NCBI GenBank assembly: GCA_900769985.1
Contig: CAAGIS010000108.1
Location: 31,806-95,805, forward strand
DNA: 64,000 nucleotides
Origin: Spirochaetia bacterium
GTDB lineage: Bacteria; Spirochaetota; Spirochaetia; Treponematales; Treponemataceae
Direction of reading: 5' to 3'
In this document: positions 6,882 through 15,720 of the stretch, piece after piece
Layout: every line of letters starts with the position of its first letter
How positions within the stretch are numbered: position 1 is the first letter of the stretch
Made by a program: the position numbers and the translations under genes
The notes under the pieces: model-generated
Database searches by the model: none
The model's input: the letters and a program-made list of their open reading frames with translations, nothing else
What the model was told of the DNA's origin: nothing

Positions 6882-9644
6882 ATGAAAGCAATCGAATTAG
6901 AAAAGGCGTACGATCCAAAATCTTTTGAAGACCGTATTTACAACGAATGGGAAAGTAAAGGTTATTTTAAACCGGTTTCTGATGAAAAAAATCCGGTTCA
7001 CTGCCAGTGCTCTTGCTGCAATGCAGAAAGCAATGCTAAGACTGATACTTATGCCGTCGTCATTCCTCCTCCAAACGTAACAGGTGTCCTTCACATGGGT
7101 CATGGACTCAACAATACTTTACAGGACATTGTTGTCAGATATCACAGAATGAAAGGCGACAACACTCTTTGGCTTACAGGAACAGACCATGCCGGAATTG
7201 CAACGCAGAATGTTGTTGAGCGCCAATTAAAAAAAGAGGGCAAATCACGCAAAGATTTAGGCCGTGATAAATTCCTTGAGCGCACATGGAAAGTTAAAGA
7301 CGAGCATCACGATATAATCGTAAAGCAGCAGCGCAAACTCGGGAATTCAACTGACTGGGACAGGGAACGCTTTACAATGGACGAAGGTCTTTCAAAAGCT
7401 GTCCGCGAAGTTTTTGTTACTCTTTATGAGCGCGGTCTTATTTACAAAGGTCAGTATCTTGTAAACTGGTGTCCTCGCTGCGGAACGGCTCTTGCTGATG
7501 ATGAAGTTGACCACACAGATACAGCCGGTGCAATGTATCATATTTATTATGAATACGCAGACGGTCCGGCTCCTGACGGAAGTACAAAAATTGAAATTGC
7601 AACTACACGACCAGAAACTCTGCTTGGCGATACTGCCGTTGCTGTTAATCCGTCTGACGAACGCTATAAAGACATCGTAGGCAAAAAATTAAAACTTCCG
7701 CTGACTGACAGAGTTATTCCTCTTATTGCAGACAGCTATGTTGACAAAGAGTTTGGAACTGGTATGGTAAAAATTACACCAGCTCATGACCCTAACGACT
7801 GGCAGGTAGGTCAGCGCAATAATCTTGAAGTAATCAATATCTTAAATCCCGATGGAACTTTAAACGAAAACTGTCCTGAAAAATACCGCAACTTGACTTG
7901 TCCTAAAGCCCGCGAACTTATTATAGAAGATTTAAAAGAACTCGGTCTTTTTAAGTGCGAAGAAAAAATTACTCACTCAGTAGGACACTGCTACAGGTGC
8001 AATACAGTTGTAGAACCTTATCTGTCATTCCAGTGGTTTGTAAAAATGAAGCCGCTTGCTGACAAGGCATTAAAAGCTTGGAAAGACGGCGACATCGTTT
8101 TCTATCCGCGCAAATGGGAAAATACTTATGCACGCTGGCTTGAAAATATCCGCGACTGGTGTATAAGCCGTCAGTTGTGGTGGGGACACAGAATTCCTGC
8201 ATGGACTTGTTCTGAGTGCGGTGAACTTATTGTTGCGCGCGAAGACCCTTGTAAATGTACAAAATGCGGTGCACCAAAAGAAAAACTTGTTCAGGACCCT
8301 GATGTTCTTGATACATGGTTCAGTTCATGGCTGTGGCCTTTTTCTACTTTCGGCTGGCCAGAAAAAACTCCTGATTTGGAAAAATTCTTTCCGACTACAG
8401 CGCTTGTAACTGCGTATGACATTATTTTCTTCTGGGTTAGCCGTATGATTATGGCATCTCTTGAGTTTACTGGAAAAGTTCCGTTCCGCGACATTTACAT
8501 TCACGGACTTGTACGCGACAAGCAGGGGCGCAAAATGTCAAAGTCTCTTGGCAACGGAATGGATCCTCTTGAAATTATTGATATGTATGGTGCTGATGCC
8601 TTAAAGTTTACGCTCGGCTTTATGTGCGCTCAGGGACAGGATATTTTAATCGACAAAGATTCGTTTAAACTTGGTTCACGTTTCTGTAATAAAGTATGGA
8701 ATGCAAACCGCTATCTTCTTGGCAACCTTGAAGGCAGAAATCTTGTTCCTGTAAAAGATTCAGATTTGACAGAACTTGACAGATGGATTTACAGCCGCTT
8801 GAATTATGCAGTAAAAACTGCGCGCGAGGCTCTTGAATGTTACAGGTACAATGATGCAGCAAGCGCTTTGATGGAATTCTTCTGGAACGAATTTTGCGAC
8901 TGGTATGTCGAAGCTACAAAACTCAATTTCTGGAACGGCGATGACAATGAAAAAGACAGGCAGGCAAGTGTTCTTTTGAACATTCTTGAAGAATCTCTGC
9001 GACTGCTTCATCCATTTTTGCCGTTTGTTACAGAAGAAATTTACGGTAAAATTCCGCTTGCAGAAATTACGGAAAGCCGTAAAGCAGCAGGAACTAACTG
9101 CATTGTTTCTAATTCAACTTACAACGGAATGTTGATAAATGCACCTTATCCACAAATAAATGAAAGCCGTGACGATGCAAAAATTGCGGCACGCTTTGAC
9201 ACTCTCAAAGATTTAATTGTAAAAGTGCGTTCGCTCCGTTCTGAGTGCGGCATCGACCCTGCAGAAAAACTCAACATTGCAATTCTTGTTACAAAAGGTA
9301 GTGAAGCTGAAGTCTGCAAGGAAAAAGTTGATATGATTAAACTTTTAGCAGGATGTGCCGGAATTGAATTTATTGACGAAAAACCTTCAAGTTCAATTGG
9401 AACTGTAGGAACAGGTTTTGAAGCGTTCATTCTTATCGATGAGAACATCAATAAAGAACAGCTTATTGCCAGATTCAAAAAAACGATTGAAACGGAAAAA
9501 GGTTATGCCGCAAAATCTCAGGCAAAACTTGGTGGTTCATTTGCACAGCATGCTCCTCAGGACGTAGTTCAGGCAGAAAAAGATAAACTTGAAGAATCTC
9601 TGCGTAAAATTGAAAAGCTTGAATCTTACATAAAAAGTCTGTAA
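6882..9644 (+). CDS. valS: Valyl-tRNA synthetase
   Basis: Class I aminoacyl-tRNA synthetase that charges tRNA-Val. The Rossmann signature PPPNVTGVLHMGHG (62-75) contains HMGH, and KMSKS lies at 551-555. The CP1 editing insertion carries NWCPRCGTAL and TTRPETLLGDTAV. The anticodon-binding domain and a C-terminal coiled coil, as in other ValRS, end the protein. The start at 6882 was chosen because GAGG lies five bases upstream; an ATG at 6867 in the same frame would add five residues. Length (about 920) is normal. It is a housekeeping gene of the chromosome backbone. Confidence 0.96.
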   Translation: MKAIELEKAYDPKSFEDRIYNEWESKGYFKPVSDEKNPVHCQCSCCNAESNAKTDTYAVVIPPPNVTGVLHMGHGLNNTLQDIVVRYHRMKGDNTLWLTGTDHAGIATQNVVERQLKKEGKSRKDLGRDKFLERTWKVKDEHHDIIVKQQRKLGNSTDWDRERFTMDEGLSKAVREVFVTLYERGLIYKGQYLVNWCPRCGTALADDEVDHTDTAGAMYHIYYEYADGPAPDGSTKIEIATTRPETLLGDTAVAVNPSDERYKDIVGKKLKLPLTDRVIPLIADSYVDKEFGTGMVKITPAHDPNDWQVGQRNNLEVINILNPDGTLNENCPEKYRNLTCPKARELIIEDLKELGLFKCEEKITHSVGHCYRCNTVVEPYLSFQWFVKMKPLADKALKAWKDGDIVFYPRKWENTYARWLENIRDWCISRQLWWGHRIPAWTCSECGELIVAREDPCKCTKCGAPKEKLVQDPDVLDTWFSSWLWPFSTFGWPEKTPDLEKFFPTTALVTAYDIIFFWVSRMIMASLEFTGKVPFRDIYIHGLVRDKQGRKMSKSLGNGMDPLEIIDMYGADALKFTLGFMCAQGQDILIDKDSFKLGSRFCNKVWNANRYLLGNLEGRNLVPVKDSDLTELDRWIYSRLNYAVKTAREALECYRYNDAASALMEFFWNEFCDWYVEATKLNFWNGDDNEKDRQASVLLNILEESLRLLHPFLPFVTEEIYGKIPLAEITESRKAAGTNCIVSNSTYNGMLINAPYPQINESRDDAKIAARFDTLKDLIVKVRSLRSECGIDPAEKLNIAILVTKGSEAEVCKEKVDMIKLLAGCAGIEFIDEKPSSSIGTVGTGFEAFILIDENINKEQLIARFKKTIETEKGYAAKSQAKLGGSFAQHAPQDVVQAEKDKLEESLRKIEKLESYIKSL

Positions 9645-9691
9645 TTGCCAATTTTTGTAAAATGCAATAAAATTCTATAAGTGAGGTTTGT

Positions 9692-10309
9692 ATGAGTAAA
9701 TATGAGATGCAGGTTAATAAACCAAATCAAATGGATAAAAAATCTATGCTCCAGTTGAATGGAATGTATCTTGCGCCATATATGCAGCTTGCAACCGAAC
9801 TTATAGGAAAAGCTCGTCATGCCGGCGGCAATATGTTCCGTCATCAGATTGACACTCTCGGCATTTTAATTGACTATGGTTATATAGACAGCGTTCTTTT
9901 AAAGGCTTCTGTCGTTCACGATACAATAGAAGATATAGAAGGTTTTGACCATAATAAAATCATCAATGTTGACGAAGACGGTGAAGATGTTTACAGGCTT
10001 GTTCTTGAAGTTACAAAACATCCTGGAGAAGAAAAAAAAGATTTTCTCCGCCGTATTATAGAAAAGGGCAGCCAGAAAGCCAAAGTTTTAAAATGTGCAG
10101 ACAGAATCAGTAATATGATTTCGCTTGGCTTTGTGACAGACCCTAAATTTATTGAACGTTATTGTGATGAAACTGAATATTTTATTCTTCCTATTGCAAT
10201 TGAAGTTGATTTCAATATGTATCAGGAATTAATCAATTTGATTATTACGCGCCGGAAATATCTTGAAGACAGCGGTTATATCGAAAAGAAAAAAGCCGGG
10301 CTCATTTAG
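9692..10309 (+). CDS. HD-domain phosphohydrolase (SpoT-like HD fold)
   Basis: A 205-residue protein carrying the HD metal-dependent phosphohydrolase signature: H43 and H51 (RHAGGNMFRH), then VVHDTIEDI with H76-D77, and a later Asp in KCADRISNM. This arrangement is that of the hydrolase half of RelA/SpoT-type enzymes and of small alarmone hydrolases. No synthetase or TGS domain is attached, so it may act alone on (p)ppGpp or another nucleotide; the substrate is an inference. GAGG precedes the ATG. It sits 47 nt after valS and 20 nt before the DUF1232 gene. Confidence 0.72.
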   Translation: MSKYEMQVNKPNQMDKKSMLQLNGMYLAPYMQLATELIGKARHAGGNMFRHQIDTLGILIDYGYIDSVLLKASVVHDTIEDIEGFDHNKIINVDEDGEDVYRLVLEVTKHPGEEKKDFLRRIIEKGSQKAKVLKCADRISNMISLGFVTDPKFIERYCDETEYFILPIAIEVDFNMYQELINLIITRRKYLEDSGYIEKKKAGLI

Positions 10310-10329
10310 CTTATAAAAAAAAGTCTGCC

Positions 10330-11265
10330 ATGAATCTGTTTGAAAAAGAGTCAGCATTAAAACTTCTAAAAAAACTTTCAAAAAAAACGACAGATAAAGA
10401 CGTAAAAAAAATCGAAAAAAAACTTCCGTCTATGAACCGCGGAATTATTGCAGGCATTTGGGATAAAGTCCTTGCACTTTTTGAAGCGATGCATAATCCC
10501 GATGTTTCATTCAGTAGAAAGGCAATGATTATCGGTGGACTTTTGTATCTGATTTTGCCTGTTGATGTCGTTCCTGATTTTATTCCATTCGGTGGATTTT
10601 TAGATGATGTCTTTGTCATTCTCTTTGTCTGCAAGCAGGCTCTTGAAATTGCTTCTGAAATCGTAATTGAAAAAATCAAGGTGCCTGTCGATGAAATGAT
10701 TAAAGAGAAAATCGATAAAAAACTGAATCAAATGCTTAAAATGACAGTGATTTCTACTTCTGTTTCTTCGTTATTCATGTTCTCAGGAATTCTGCTTGTA
10801 ATCTTTACGCCTTTTGGAAAAGAAATTTCGTATTATGCTGCTGCTGTTGTTTTTCTTCTGTTTTTTGGTTTTATGATTTTTCGATTTATGCGGAATTTGA
10901 AAAACGCGTTTCCATGGATAAAAAGCATTCTCAGAGAAAAAAACATTAAAGCGGGAATTATTGCAGAAGTAAAAAATCAAAATAAAAAACTTTCCTTTTA
11001 TGATACTGTAATCGAAAAAGGCTCAAAAATTTTTCATTCCCTCGAAGAAGTTCCGAATTTGGAACGAATTTTTGACCATTATATCCGTTTTTTCAGAAAA
11101 AAAGCCTTGATTTTAATCAGCGCAATCGCCCTTTATTTTCTCGTTATAAACTTTATTCTGAAACCTTTTTTAATAACTTCTTTTTCCAACTTAAAATACT
11201 GGGAAATCTATCTCTACCCAATCGTCCACATAATCGAAAGCGTAAAATCCCTTTTTAAAATCTAA
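10330..11265 (+). CDS. DUF1232 (YkvA-type) membrane protein
   Basis: A 311-residue protein. Residues 55-105 match the DUF1232 motif: a hydrophobic segment followed by LPVDVVPDFIPFGGFLDD, the family hallmark of unknown function. Two hydrophobic segments follow near 138-160 and 165-185, and another pair near the C-terminus (about 255-300), so the protein is membrane-embedded. It begins 20 nt after the HD gene and is probably cotranscribed. No ribosome-binding site is evident. No catalytic role can be assigned. Confidence 0.75.
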   Translation: MNLFEKESALKLLKKLSKKTTDKDVKKIEKKLPSMNRGIIAGIWDKVLALFEAMHNPDVSFSRKAMIIGGLLYLILPVDVVPDFIPFGGFLDDVFVILFVCKQALEIASEIVIEKIKVPVDEMIKEKIDKKLNQMLKMTVISTSVSSLFMFSGILLVIFTPFGKEISYYAAAVVFLLFFGFMIFRFMRNLKNAFPWIKSILREKNIKAGIIAEVKNQNKKLSFYDTVIEKGSKIFHSLEEVPNLERIFDHYIRFFRKKALILISAIALYFLVINFILKPFLITSFSNLKYWEIYLYPIVHIIESVKSLFKI

Positions 11266-11276
11266 CCCCCTTCAAG

Positions 11277-11525
11277 CCACAATTCTCATAGCGCGAGTTG
11301 TTACGATGCTTGTAAAGAAATGAAATTTACAACTGCTGTCTCACACGCCCATAGAGTTTTGCTCTTGCAAAACTCGTAGCGCGAGTTAAATCAATGTTTG
11401 TGAGCAATAGAAATTTACGAGCGCAGATGAATGTTAACATTTGACATAGAGAATTACCCACGTAATTCTCGTAGCGCGAGTTAAATCAATGTTTGTGAGC
11501 AATAGAAATTTACGAGCGCTTGTGT
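11277..11525 (+). repeat. Three degenerate units of the dispersed hairpin repeat
   Basis: Starting near 11277, 11349 and 11445, these share CATAGAG, GTAGCGCGAG and GAAATTTAC(A/G)A blocks with the 6471 array. The last two units end TTACGAGCGC. The third unit's first stem is GAGAATTAC with GTAATTCTC, a paired change from GAGTTTTGC/GCAAAACTC. They mark the last backbone-like DNA before the mobile region; the 11266-11727 gap holds these repeats and no gene. Confidence 0.7.
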
Positions 11526-11669
11526 CAAGCCCATGCGATTTTTTCGGCAATGAAATTTAAGGAAATTCAAATTTATGCAGGTAAAACGGATTTTTTATTG
11601 GAAAAATAGAAGTTTTTATTCTTGATAATTCAAAATAAATGAAGGCTGAATTGATTTAAATATAAAGAA

Positions 11670-11693
11670 CTAATCCATTTTTCTATGGATTAG
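11670..11693 (-). terminator. Possible terminator after the ISNCY transposase
   Basis: Nine-bp perfect stem CTAATCCAT / ATGGATTAG with a 6-nt loop, followed on the reverse strand by TTCTTT. It lies 35 nt past the transposase stop. Confidence 0.45.
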
Positions 11694-11727
11694 CTTTTGA
11701 GGAATGAATTTAACCAACACTGGTTAA

Positions 11728-12999
11728 TCAGCAGAGTAACTCATCTGAAACGCTATAATAAACTTCTCTAAAGGATGGCTTACAATTTTTCAAAAATGTT
11801 TCTTCAATCAAAATTTTCATAACTTCTGGCATATCACCAGAGGTGTCTGTTTCAATTAGTTTTGGAATGTATTTGGTATTGCTTTTAAACGGTTCAACCC
11901 AAAGTCCATTTTTGTATGAAAGGCAGATATGAATTTTTTGATGAGGTAATTCTTTACAGAAAAATTTATAGCCTTTTAAATAAAATATTCCTGCGCTGTC
12001 TGTATTGCCGATAAAGCGTGCTTTAAGAAGCTGAGCTATTTTGTCTTTATCTGCAGCAACAAATTTTGAAAAATCAGATTTTGCTTTTCTGGAATATTTT
12101 TTTACATATTTGGGAATATAAACCTCGTTCAAAAATTTATTTGCCTGTTCAACAGTTTTTATTCCATGCAATGCAAATTGAACAGGAAGTTGCTGCTGTA
12201 GAACTCCCCAAAAGCGTTCAATTCTTCCTTTTGCTTGCGGAGAATGTGCTGGAAACATATCAATTCCTAATTCTGATACAATACGACCAAACTGTGTTAA
12301 TGCATTCTTATCTTTGCATTTTGGATTGTTAACAAAAAATACTCCTGCCTTATCAGGATATAACTGTTCAGGAATTCCGTAATTAATCAGCATGTATCGT
12401 GCAGCTTCTATGTAGCCTAGTAGGCATTCATTTTTAGTCATGTATAAGCCGACTGGAATTCCTGTAGCATCATCAATAAATCCTTGTATGCAATAATTTT
12501 TGCCGTTCTTAAACCAGTCATACGGAGTTCCGTCCGCCTGAACTAATTCTCCAAAATATTCCTTAGGTTCTCTATAAAGATATTCTTTTACTTTTCGTCT
12601 GGACTTCCATTTTATCGGACTCTTATAACCTACAGATTTTAAACATTTTGTAACAAATCCTGTTGAGCATTTTATATTATATTCTTCCTTGAGAATGTCA
12701 TTGAAGTATTGATAGGATATTGATTCAAAAGGATTTTTTCCGTCAATTACTGTATTCTGAAAAAGATTAATTATTCTGTTTTTTAAGTTTACGTAAGTTT
12801 CGTTGATATGTTTTTTGCCTGTATTGCCATGTATGAAAGAACTATCTCCAAGAGTTTTATATCTTCTGATTTTGATTTCAACGGCTCGTTGAGTTAATCC
12901 CAGTTTTACTGCAGCTTCAAGAGTTCTAAGAGAACCGTTTACACATTGTGTTATGTGTTCTTTTACAATTTGTTGCCGTTCATTGAGTTTTATATCCAT
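11728..12999 (-). CDS. ISNCY-family (IS1202-like) transposase
   Basis: A 423-residue DDE transposase. An N-terminal helix-turn-helix region (about 20-60) ends in the HGNTGK motif typical of the IS1202/ISNCY group. The catalytic triad is readable: D156 in QADGTPYDWF, D216 in PDKAGVFF, and E261 in SPQAKGRIERFWG. The insert and C-terminal beta part are present and the length is normal, so the gene looks intact. A Shine-Dalgarno (GGAG) lies about 9 nt before the ATG. Terminal inverted repeats were not found with confidence. It sits at the left border of the mobile region, so it could be inside the conjugative element or beside it. Confidence 0.85.
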   Translation of the reverse strand: MDIKLNERQQIVKEHITQCVNGSLRTLEAAVKLGLTQRAVEIKIRRYKTLGDSSFIHGNTGKKHINETYVNLKNRIINLFQNTVIDGKNPFESISYQYFNDILKEEYNIKCSTGFVTKCLKSVGYKSPIKWKSRRKVKEYLYREPKEYFGELVQADGTPYDWFKNGKNYCIQGFIDDATGIPVGLYMTKNECLLGYIEAARYMLINYGIPEQLYPDKAGVFFVNNPKCKDKNALTQFGRIVSELGIDMFPAHSPQAKGRIERFWGVLQQQLPVQFALHGIKTVEQANKFLNEVYIPKYVKKYSRKAKSDFSKFVAADKDKIAQLLKARFIGNTDSAGIFYLKGYKFFCKELPHQKIHICLSYKNGLWVEPFKSNTKYIPKLIETDTSGDMPEVMKILIEETFLKNCKPSFREVYYSVSDELLC

Positions 13000-13104
13000 T
13001 TTTTTTCTCCTGCTTTATAAGTTGTAATGTAAATCATTTAAAAGCATGCAGAAAAAAAGATGTCAAGTTTTTACTTTGAATTTTCTGGAAATTAAATTAT
13101 GACT

Positions 13105-13326
13105 TTAATTCTTCTTTTGTGAAAAAATTTTTTTAAGAAGACTTTCATTTTCAGGAAATTTTATAAATGTTTTTTTTATAACCAGTCCAATTATAAAAAG
13201 AATTATTCCTGTTGTCAGTAAGACAGTTTTTGCTGTCTGGTTTTTTATTATCATGATAATCAAAATAATTGCAAAACAAAACATGTATGACATGAAAGTT
13301 ATAATGACTGCCGTTTTCTCTTTCAT
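13105..13326 (-). CDS. Small two-helix membrane protein
   Basis: Seventy-three residues starting at ATG 13326 with AAGGA upstream. Two hydrophobic segments (about residues 6-28 and 33-50) flank NQTAK, followed by a Lys-rich tail. It lies downstream of topB on the same strand, separated by the AGCGCC palindrome, and is probably in its transcript. No family is recognised. Small inner-membrane proteins of this kind are common in conjugative elements. Confidence 0.55.
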   Translation of the reverse strand: MKEKTAVIITFMSYMFCFAIILIIMIIKNQTAKTVLLTTGIILFIIGLVIKKTFIKFPENESLLKKIFSQKKN

Positions 13327-13345
13327 AATAATCCTTATCTTAATT

Positions 13346-13361
13346 AGCGCCAAATGGCGCT
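13346..13361 (-). repeat. AGCGCC palindrome, copy 1 (topB 3' end)
   Basis: AGCGCCA / TGGCGCT arms around a 2-nt centre. It begins in the topB stop codon, and with four other copies marks gene borders of the element. Confidence 0.85.
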
Positions 13362-15409
13362 TATTGTTTTTTATCATATATAAAATCAATTTTTCCGTTG
13401 ATATATTGCAGGCTTGCTTCAAAAGTTTTTTGGGTTTTTGAGGAAGTCATTTTCTTTTTATGAGTTTTCTTGCCTGCAATTAACAGCTGAATGTCACTTA
13501 CAGAAATTTTAGCACCGGCGATATTTTTCCATACAGAAAATTTACATCCTGCTTTGTATTCACTGCAGAAAAAAAATTTATCACCTTCTTTTATTTTCCC
13601 TTTGTGACAGCAAGGACATTCTCCAATTCCCTTGTCAATCCATTTGTCTGTGATTTCAAATTGCTTCAATTTTGTCAGAATAAACTGACGCATTTCAGAT
13701 AAAAATAAATCAGGATTGTCAGAAAGTTTTTTTTCCCATTCAGTTGTTGTAGAAATTGAAATTAAGTTTTTGAGTTCAGGAATTTTTATGACAGTATTTA
13801 TCAAAAATTTCCCTTTTTCTGTAATCAAAAGTTTTTGACCTGTCTGAACTATATATCCTCTTTGAAGTAAGACTTTGATTATATTGGCACGTGTGGCAGG
13901 CGTTCCGATTCCGACAAGCTTGCCGTCTGTGTTTGAATCTGCATCTTCTGATTTGGGATTTTCCATAAGTGCAAGAATAGATGAATTAGTAAAGTGCTGT
14001 TTCGGTTTTGTTTCTTTTGTAATGAGTTTTTTATTTGAAATTTTACAAAAGTCATCAATTTTCAAATCCGGCAACTGCTGGTTTTCTGTATCATCAGATT
14101 CTTCAAAAGTATGTTTAAATCCTTCCTGAATGATTTTTCGTCCTGAAGATTTAAAAATAAACTCATCTGCTTCTGCTTTTATTTTTGTAAGCTCATAAAT
14201 GAATGGCTCTTTTATCAAATCAAAAAATCTTTTTACTACAGAAAAATAAATATGTTTTTCATCATCGTCCGCTTGTTCCGGTATAACATCAACAGGAATT
14301 AAACCGTGATGATCTTGAAGTTTTGAAGAATCAAAAATTCGTTTATTACTTTCTGCAATTTTTGAATCTAAGCAGCCTTGTGCCAGTTCAGGATATTTTG
14401 CTGAAAGCAGTTCAAACTTTTCTTTGAATAAAGCAACGTTATCATCACCTAAAACAGTTGACGGAGTTCTCGGATAAGACAGACATTTATACTCTTCATA
14501 TAATTTTTGAGCGATTGCCAGAGTTCTGTCAGGATTTATTTTGAATTGAGCGGCACAATATTTTTGAAGCCCTGTGATGTTAAAAAGTTGAGGCGGGTTT
14601 TCTGTTTTCTGCTCGACAGTTAAATCAATGATTTTTAACTGGGCTAAAGGTGCGTTCAAAGCATTCTGAATATATTCAGAATTAATGGCAAACCTGTCAG
14701 AATTGTTTTGTTCAAGCAAGAGTGTAAAAGGAACATTATCTTTTGTGCAAGTTATTTCAAGCTGGTTGTATTTTACGGGAGTAAAATTTTCTATGGATTT
14801 ATCACGAAGATAAATCGCTCCAAGAATTGCAGTCTGAACTCTTCCGAAACTTAATAATGTTGTTGTTGAAACAGAAAGCAGTCGTGAAATGTTCATGCCT
14901 AAAAGCCAGTCTGATTGGGCACGTGCAAAACCTTCGTTTTTATACTTTGAGTAAAACGATAATGGTTTTGCATTTTCAAGTCCTTTTAAAACAACTTCTT
15001 TTGTTAAGGCTTCGCTCACCCAAAACCGTCTGGCATTTTCATAGTTTTTAAAATGCAGGAAATTTAAAATCTCCGCTCCGATTACTTCACCCTCTCGCTC
15101 AGCATCAGTTGCAAGAATAAATTCAGAACTGTCAAATTCTTCAAAACACTTTTTTATTTTTGCAAGTACCTTATAATTTTTTGCAATCGGTTTGTAAAAT
15201 AATTTATCCGGGCAAATGGGTAAATCTTCCAAAGTCCATTTTGAAAATTTGGAGTCATAATCTTCTGGTTCATTTAATTCCAGAAGATGTCCTTGTGCAC
15301 TTACAATACAGTCAGACCCTTTTTGAAAATATCCGTCTTTCTTTGTATAACCTCCGATAGCATTTGCTATTGCTTCTGCTACATTTGGCTTTTCTGTTAA
15401 AATAATCAT
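13361..15409 (-). CDS. topB: DNA topoisomerase III of the conjugative element
   Basis: Type IA topoisomerase of 682 residues from the ATG at 15409. The Toprim domain has LTEKPNVAEAIA (E6) and ATDAEREGEVIG (D102, E104, E106). The active-site Tyr is Y312 in SYPRTPSTV. The C-terminus carries a zinc ribbon (CPCCHKG, then CSEYKAGC). TopB proteins of this size are typical of ICEs and conjugative plasmids, where they resolve DNA during transfer or replication. Its promoter's -10 box ends 8 nt before the ATG and no Shine-Dalgarno exists. It is divergent from the relaxase across the putative oriT. Confidence 0.93.
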   Translation of the reverse strand: MIILTEKPNVAEAIANAIGGYTKKDGYFQKGSDCIVSAQGHLLELNEPEDYDSKFSKWTLEDLPICPDKLFYKPIAKNYKVLAKIKKCFEEFDSSEFILATDAEREGEVIGAEILNFLHFKNYENARRFWVSEALTKEVVLKGLENAKPLSFYSKYKNEGFARAQSDWLLGMNISRLLSVSTTTLLSFGRVQTAILGAIYLRDKSIENFTPVKYNQLEITCTKDNVPFTLLLEQNNSDRFAINSEYIQNALNAPLAQLKIIDLTVEQKTENPPQLFNITGLQKYCAAQFKINPDRTLAIAQKLYEEYKCLSYPRTPSTVLGDDNVALFKEKFELLSAKYPELAQGCLDSKIAESNKRIFDSSKLQDHHGLIPVDVIPEQADDDEKHIYFSVVKRFFDLIKEPFIYELTKIKAEADEFIFKSSGRKIIQEGFKHTFEESDDTENQQLPDLKIDDFCKISNKKLITKETKPKQHFTNSSILALMENPKSEDADSNTDGKLVGIGTPATRANIIKVLLQRGYIVQTGQKLLITEKGKFLINTVIKIPELKNLISISTTTEWEKKLSDNPDLFLSEMRQFILTKLKQFEITDKWIDKGIGECPCCHKGKIKEGDKFFFCSEYKAGCKFSVWKNIAGAKISVSDIQLLIAGKKTHKKKMTSSKTQKTFEASLQYINGKIDFIYDKKQ

Positions 15410-15417
15410 GGGTCGCA

Positions 15418-15445
15418 ATTATACAGCAATTAATTGATATGTCAA
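15418..15445 (-). promoter_or_regulatory. topB promoter, probably leaderless
   Basis: On the reverse strand TTGACA (15445-15440), 16-nt spacer, TATAAT (15423-15418), both consensus. The ATG at 15409 is 8 nt after the -10 box, so transcription should start at or within two bases of the start codon. Confidence 0.75.
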
Positions 15446-15475
15446 GTTTTTATGATTTTTAATAAATGAATTCCG

Positions 15476-15570
15476 TAATGAAATCTTCTGCACTAATGAA
15501 ATCTTCTGCACTTTATCACAGTCAAATTTATTTGACAAATAAATTTGACTGTGATAAAGTGCAGAAGATT
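15476..15570. repeat. 71-nt perfect inverted repeat with a preceding direct repeat
   Basis: Positions 15500-15534 and 15536-15570 are perfect reverse complements of 35 nt around one base. The outer 18 nt of the left arm (AATGAAATCTTCTGCACT) are also present as a direct repeat just upstream from 15476. A stem this long between topB and the relaxase is unlike a terminator and is a candidate nicking or replication hairpin. Confidence 0.9.
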
Positions 15571-15597
15571 AATGACAAGGAATGCAAGATAAAAACG

Positions 15598-15672
15598 TGT
15601 ACGTACAGAGTGCTTCAAACACTTGTCATTATTGGCTCTTCTTGTACGTACACAATATTTTTTGTACGTACA
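15598..15672. promoter_or_regulatory. Three TGTACGTACA palindromes before the relaxase
   Basis: Perfect 10-bp palindromes at 15598-15607, 15643-15652 and 15663-15672, and a related CCGTACGG just after. The relaxase ATG is at 15721. They could be operator sites for a dimeric regulator or accessory-protein sites of an origin of transfer. Confidence 0.7.
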
Positions 15673-15720
15673 AATCCCGTACGGAGGAATGACCTGTTTT
15701 ATTTCAGGTATTGAGGGTTC

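Noticed and set aside
11600..13100. Terminal inverted repeats of the ISNCY element
   Set aside because: Only weak similarity (TTGAATT-type) was seen on the two sides; not enough to set the ends.
15466..15714. An 82-codon open frame over the topB-relaxase gap
   Set aside because: It is a translation of the direct and inverted repeats, has no ribosome-binding site and crosses all candidate regulatory sites.
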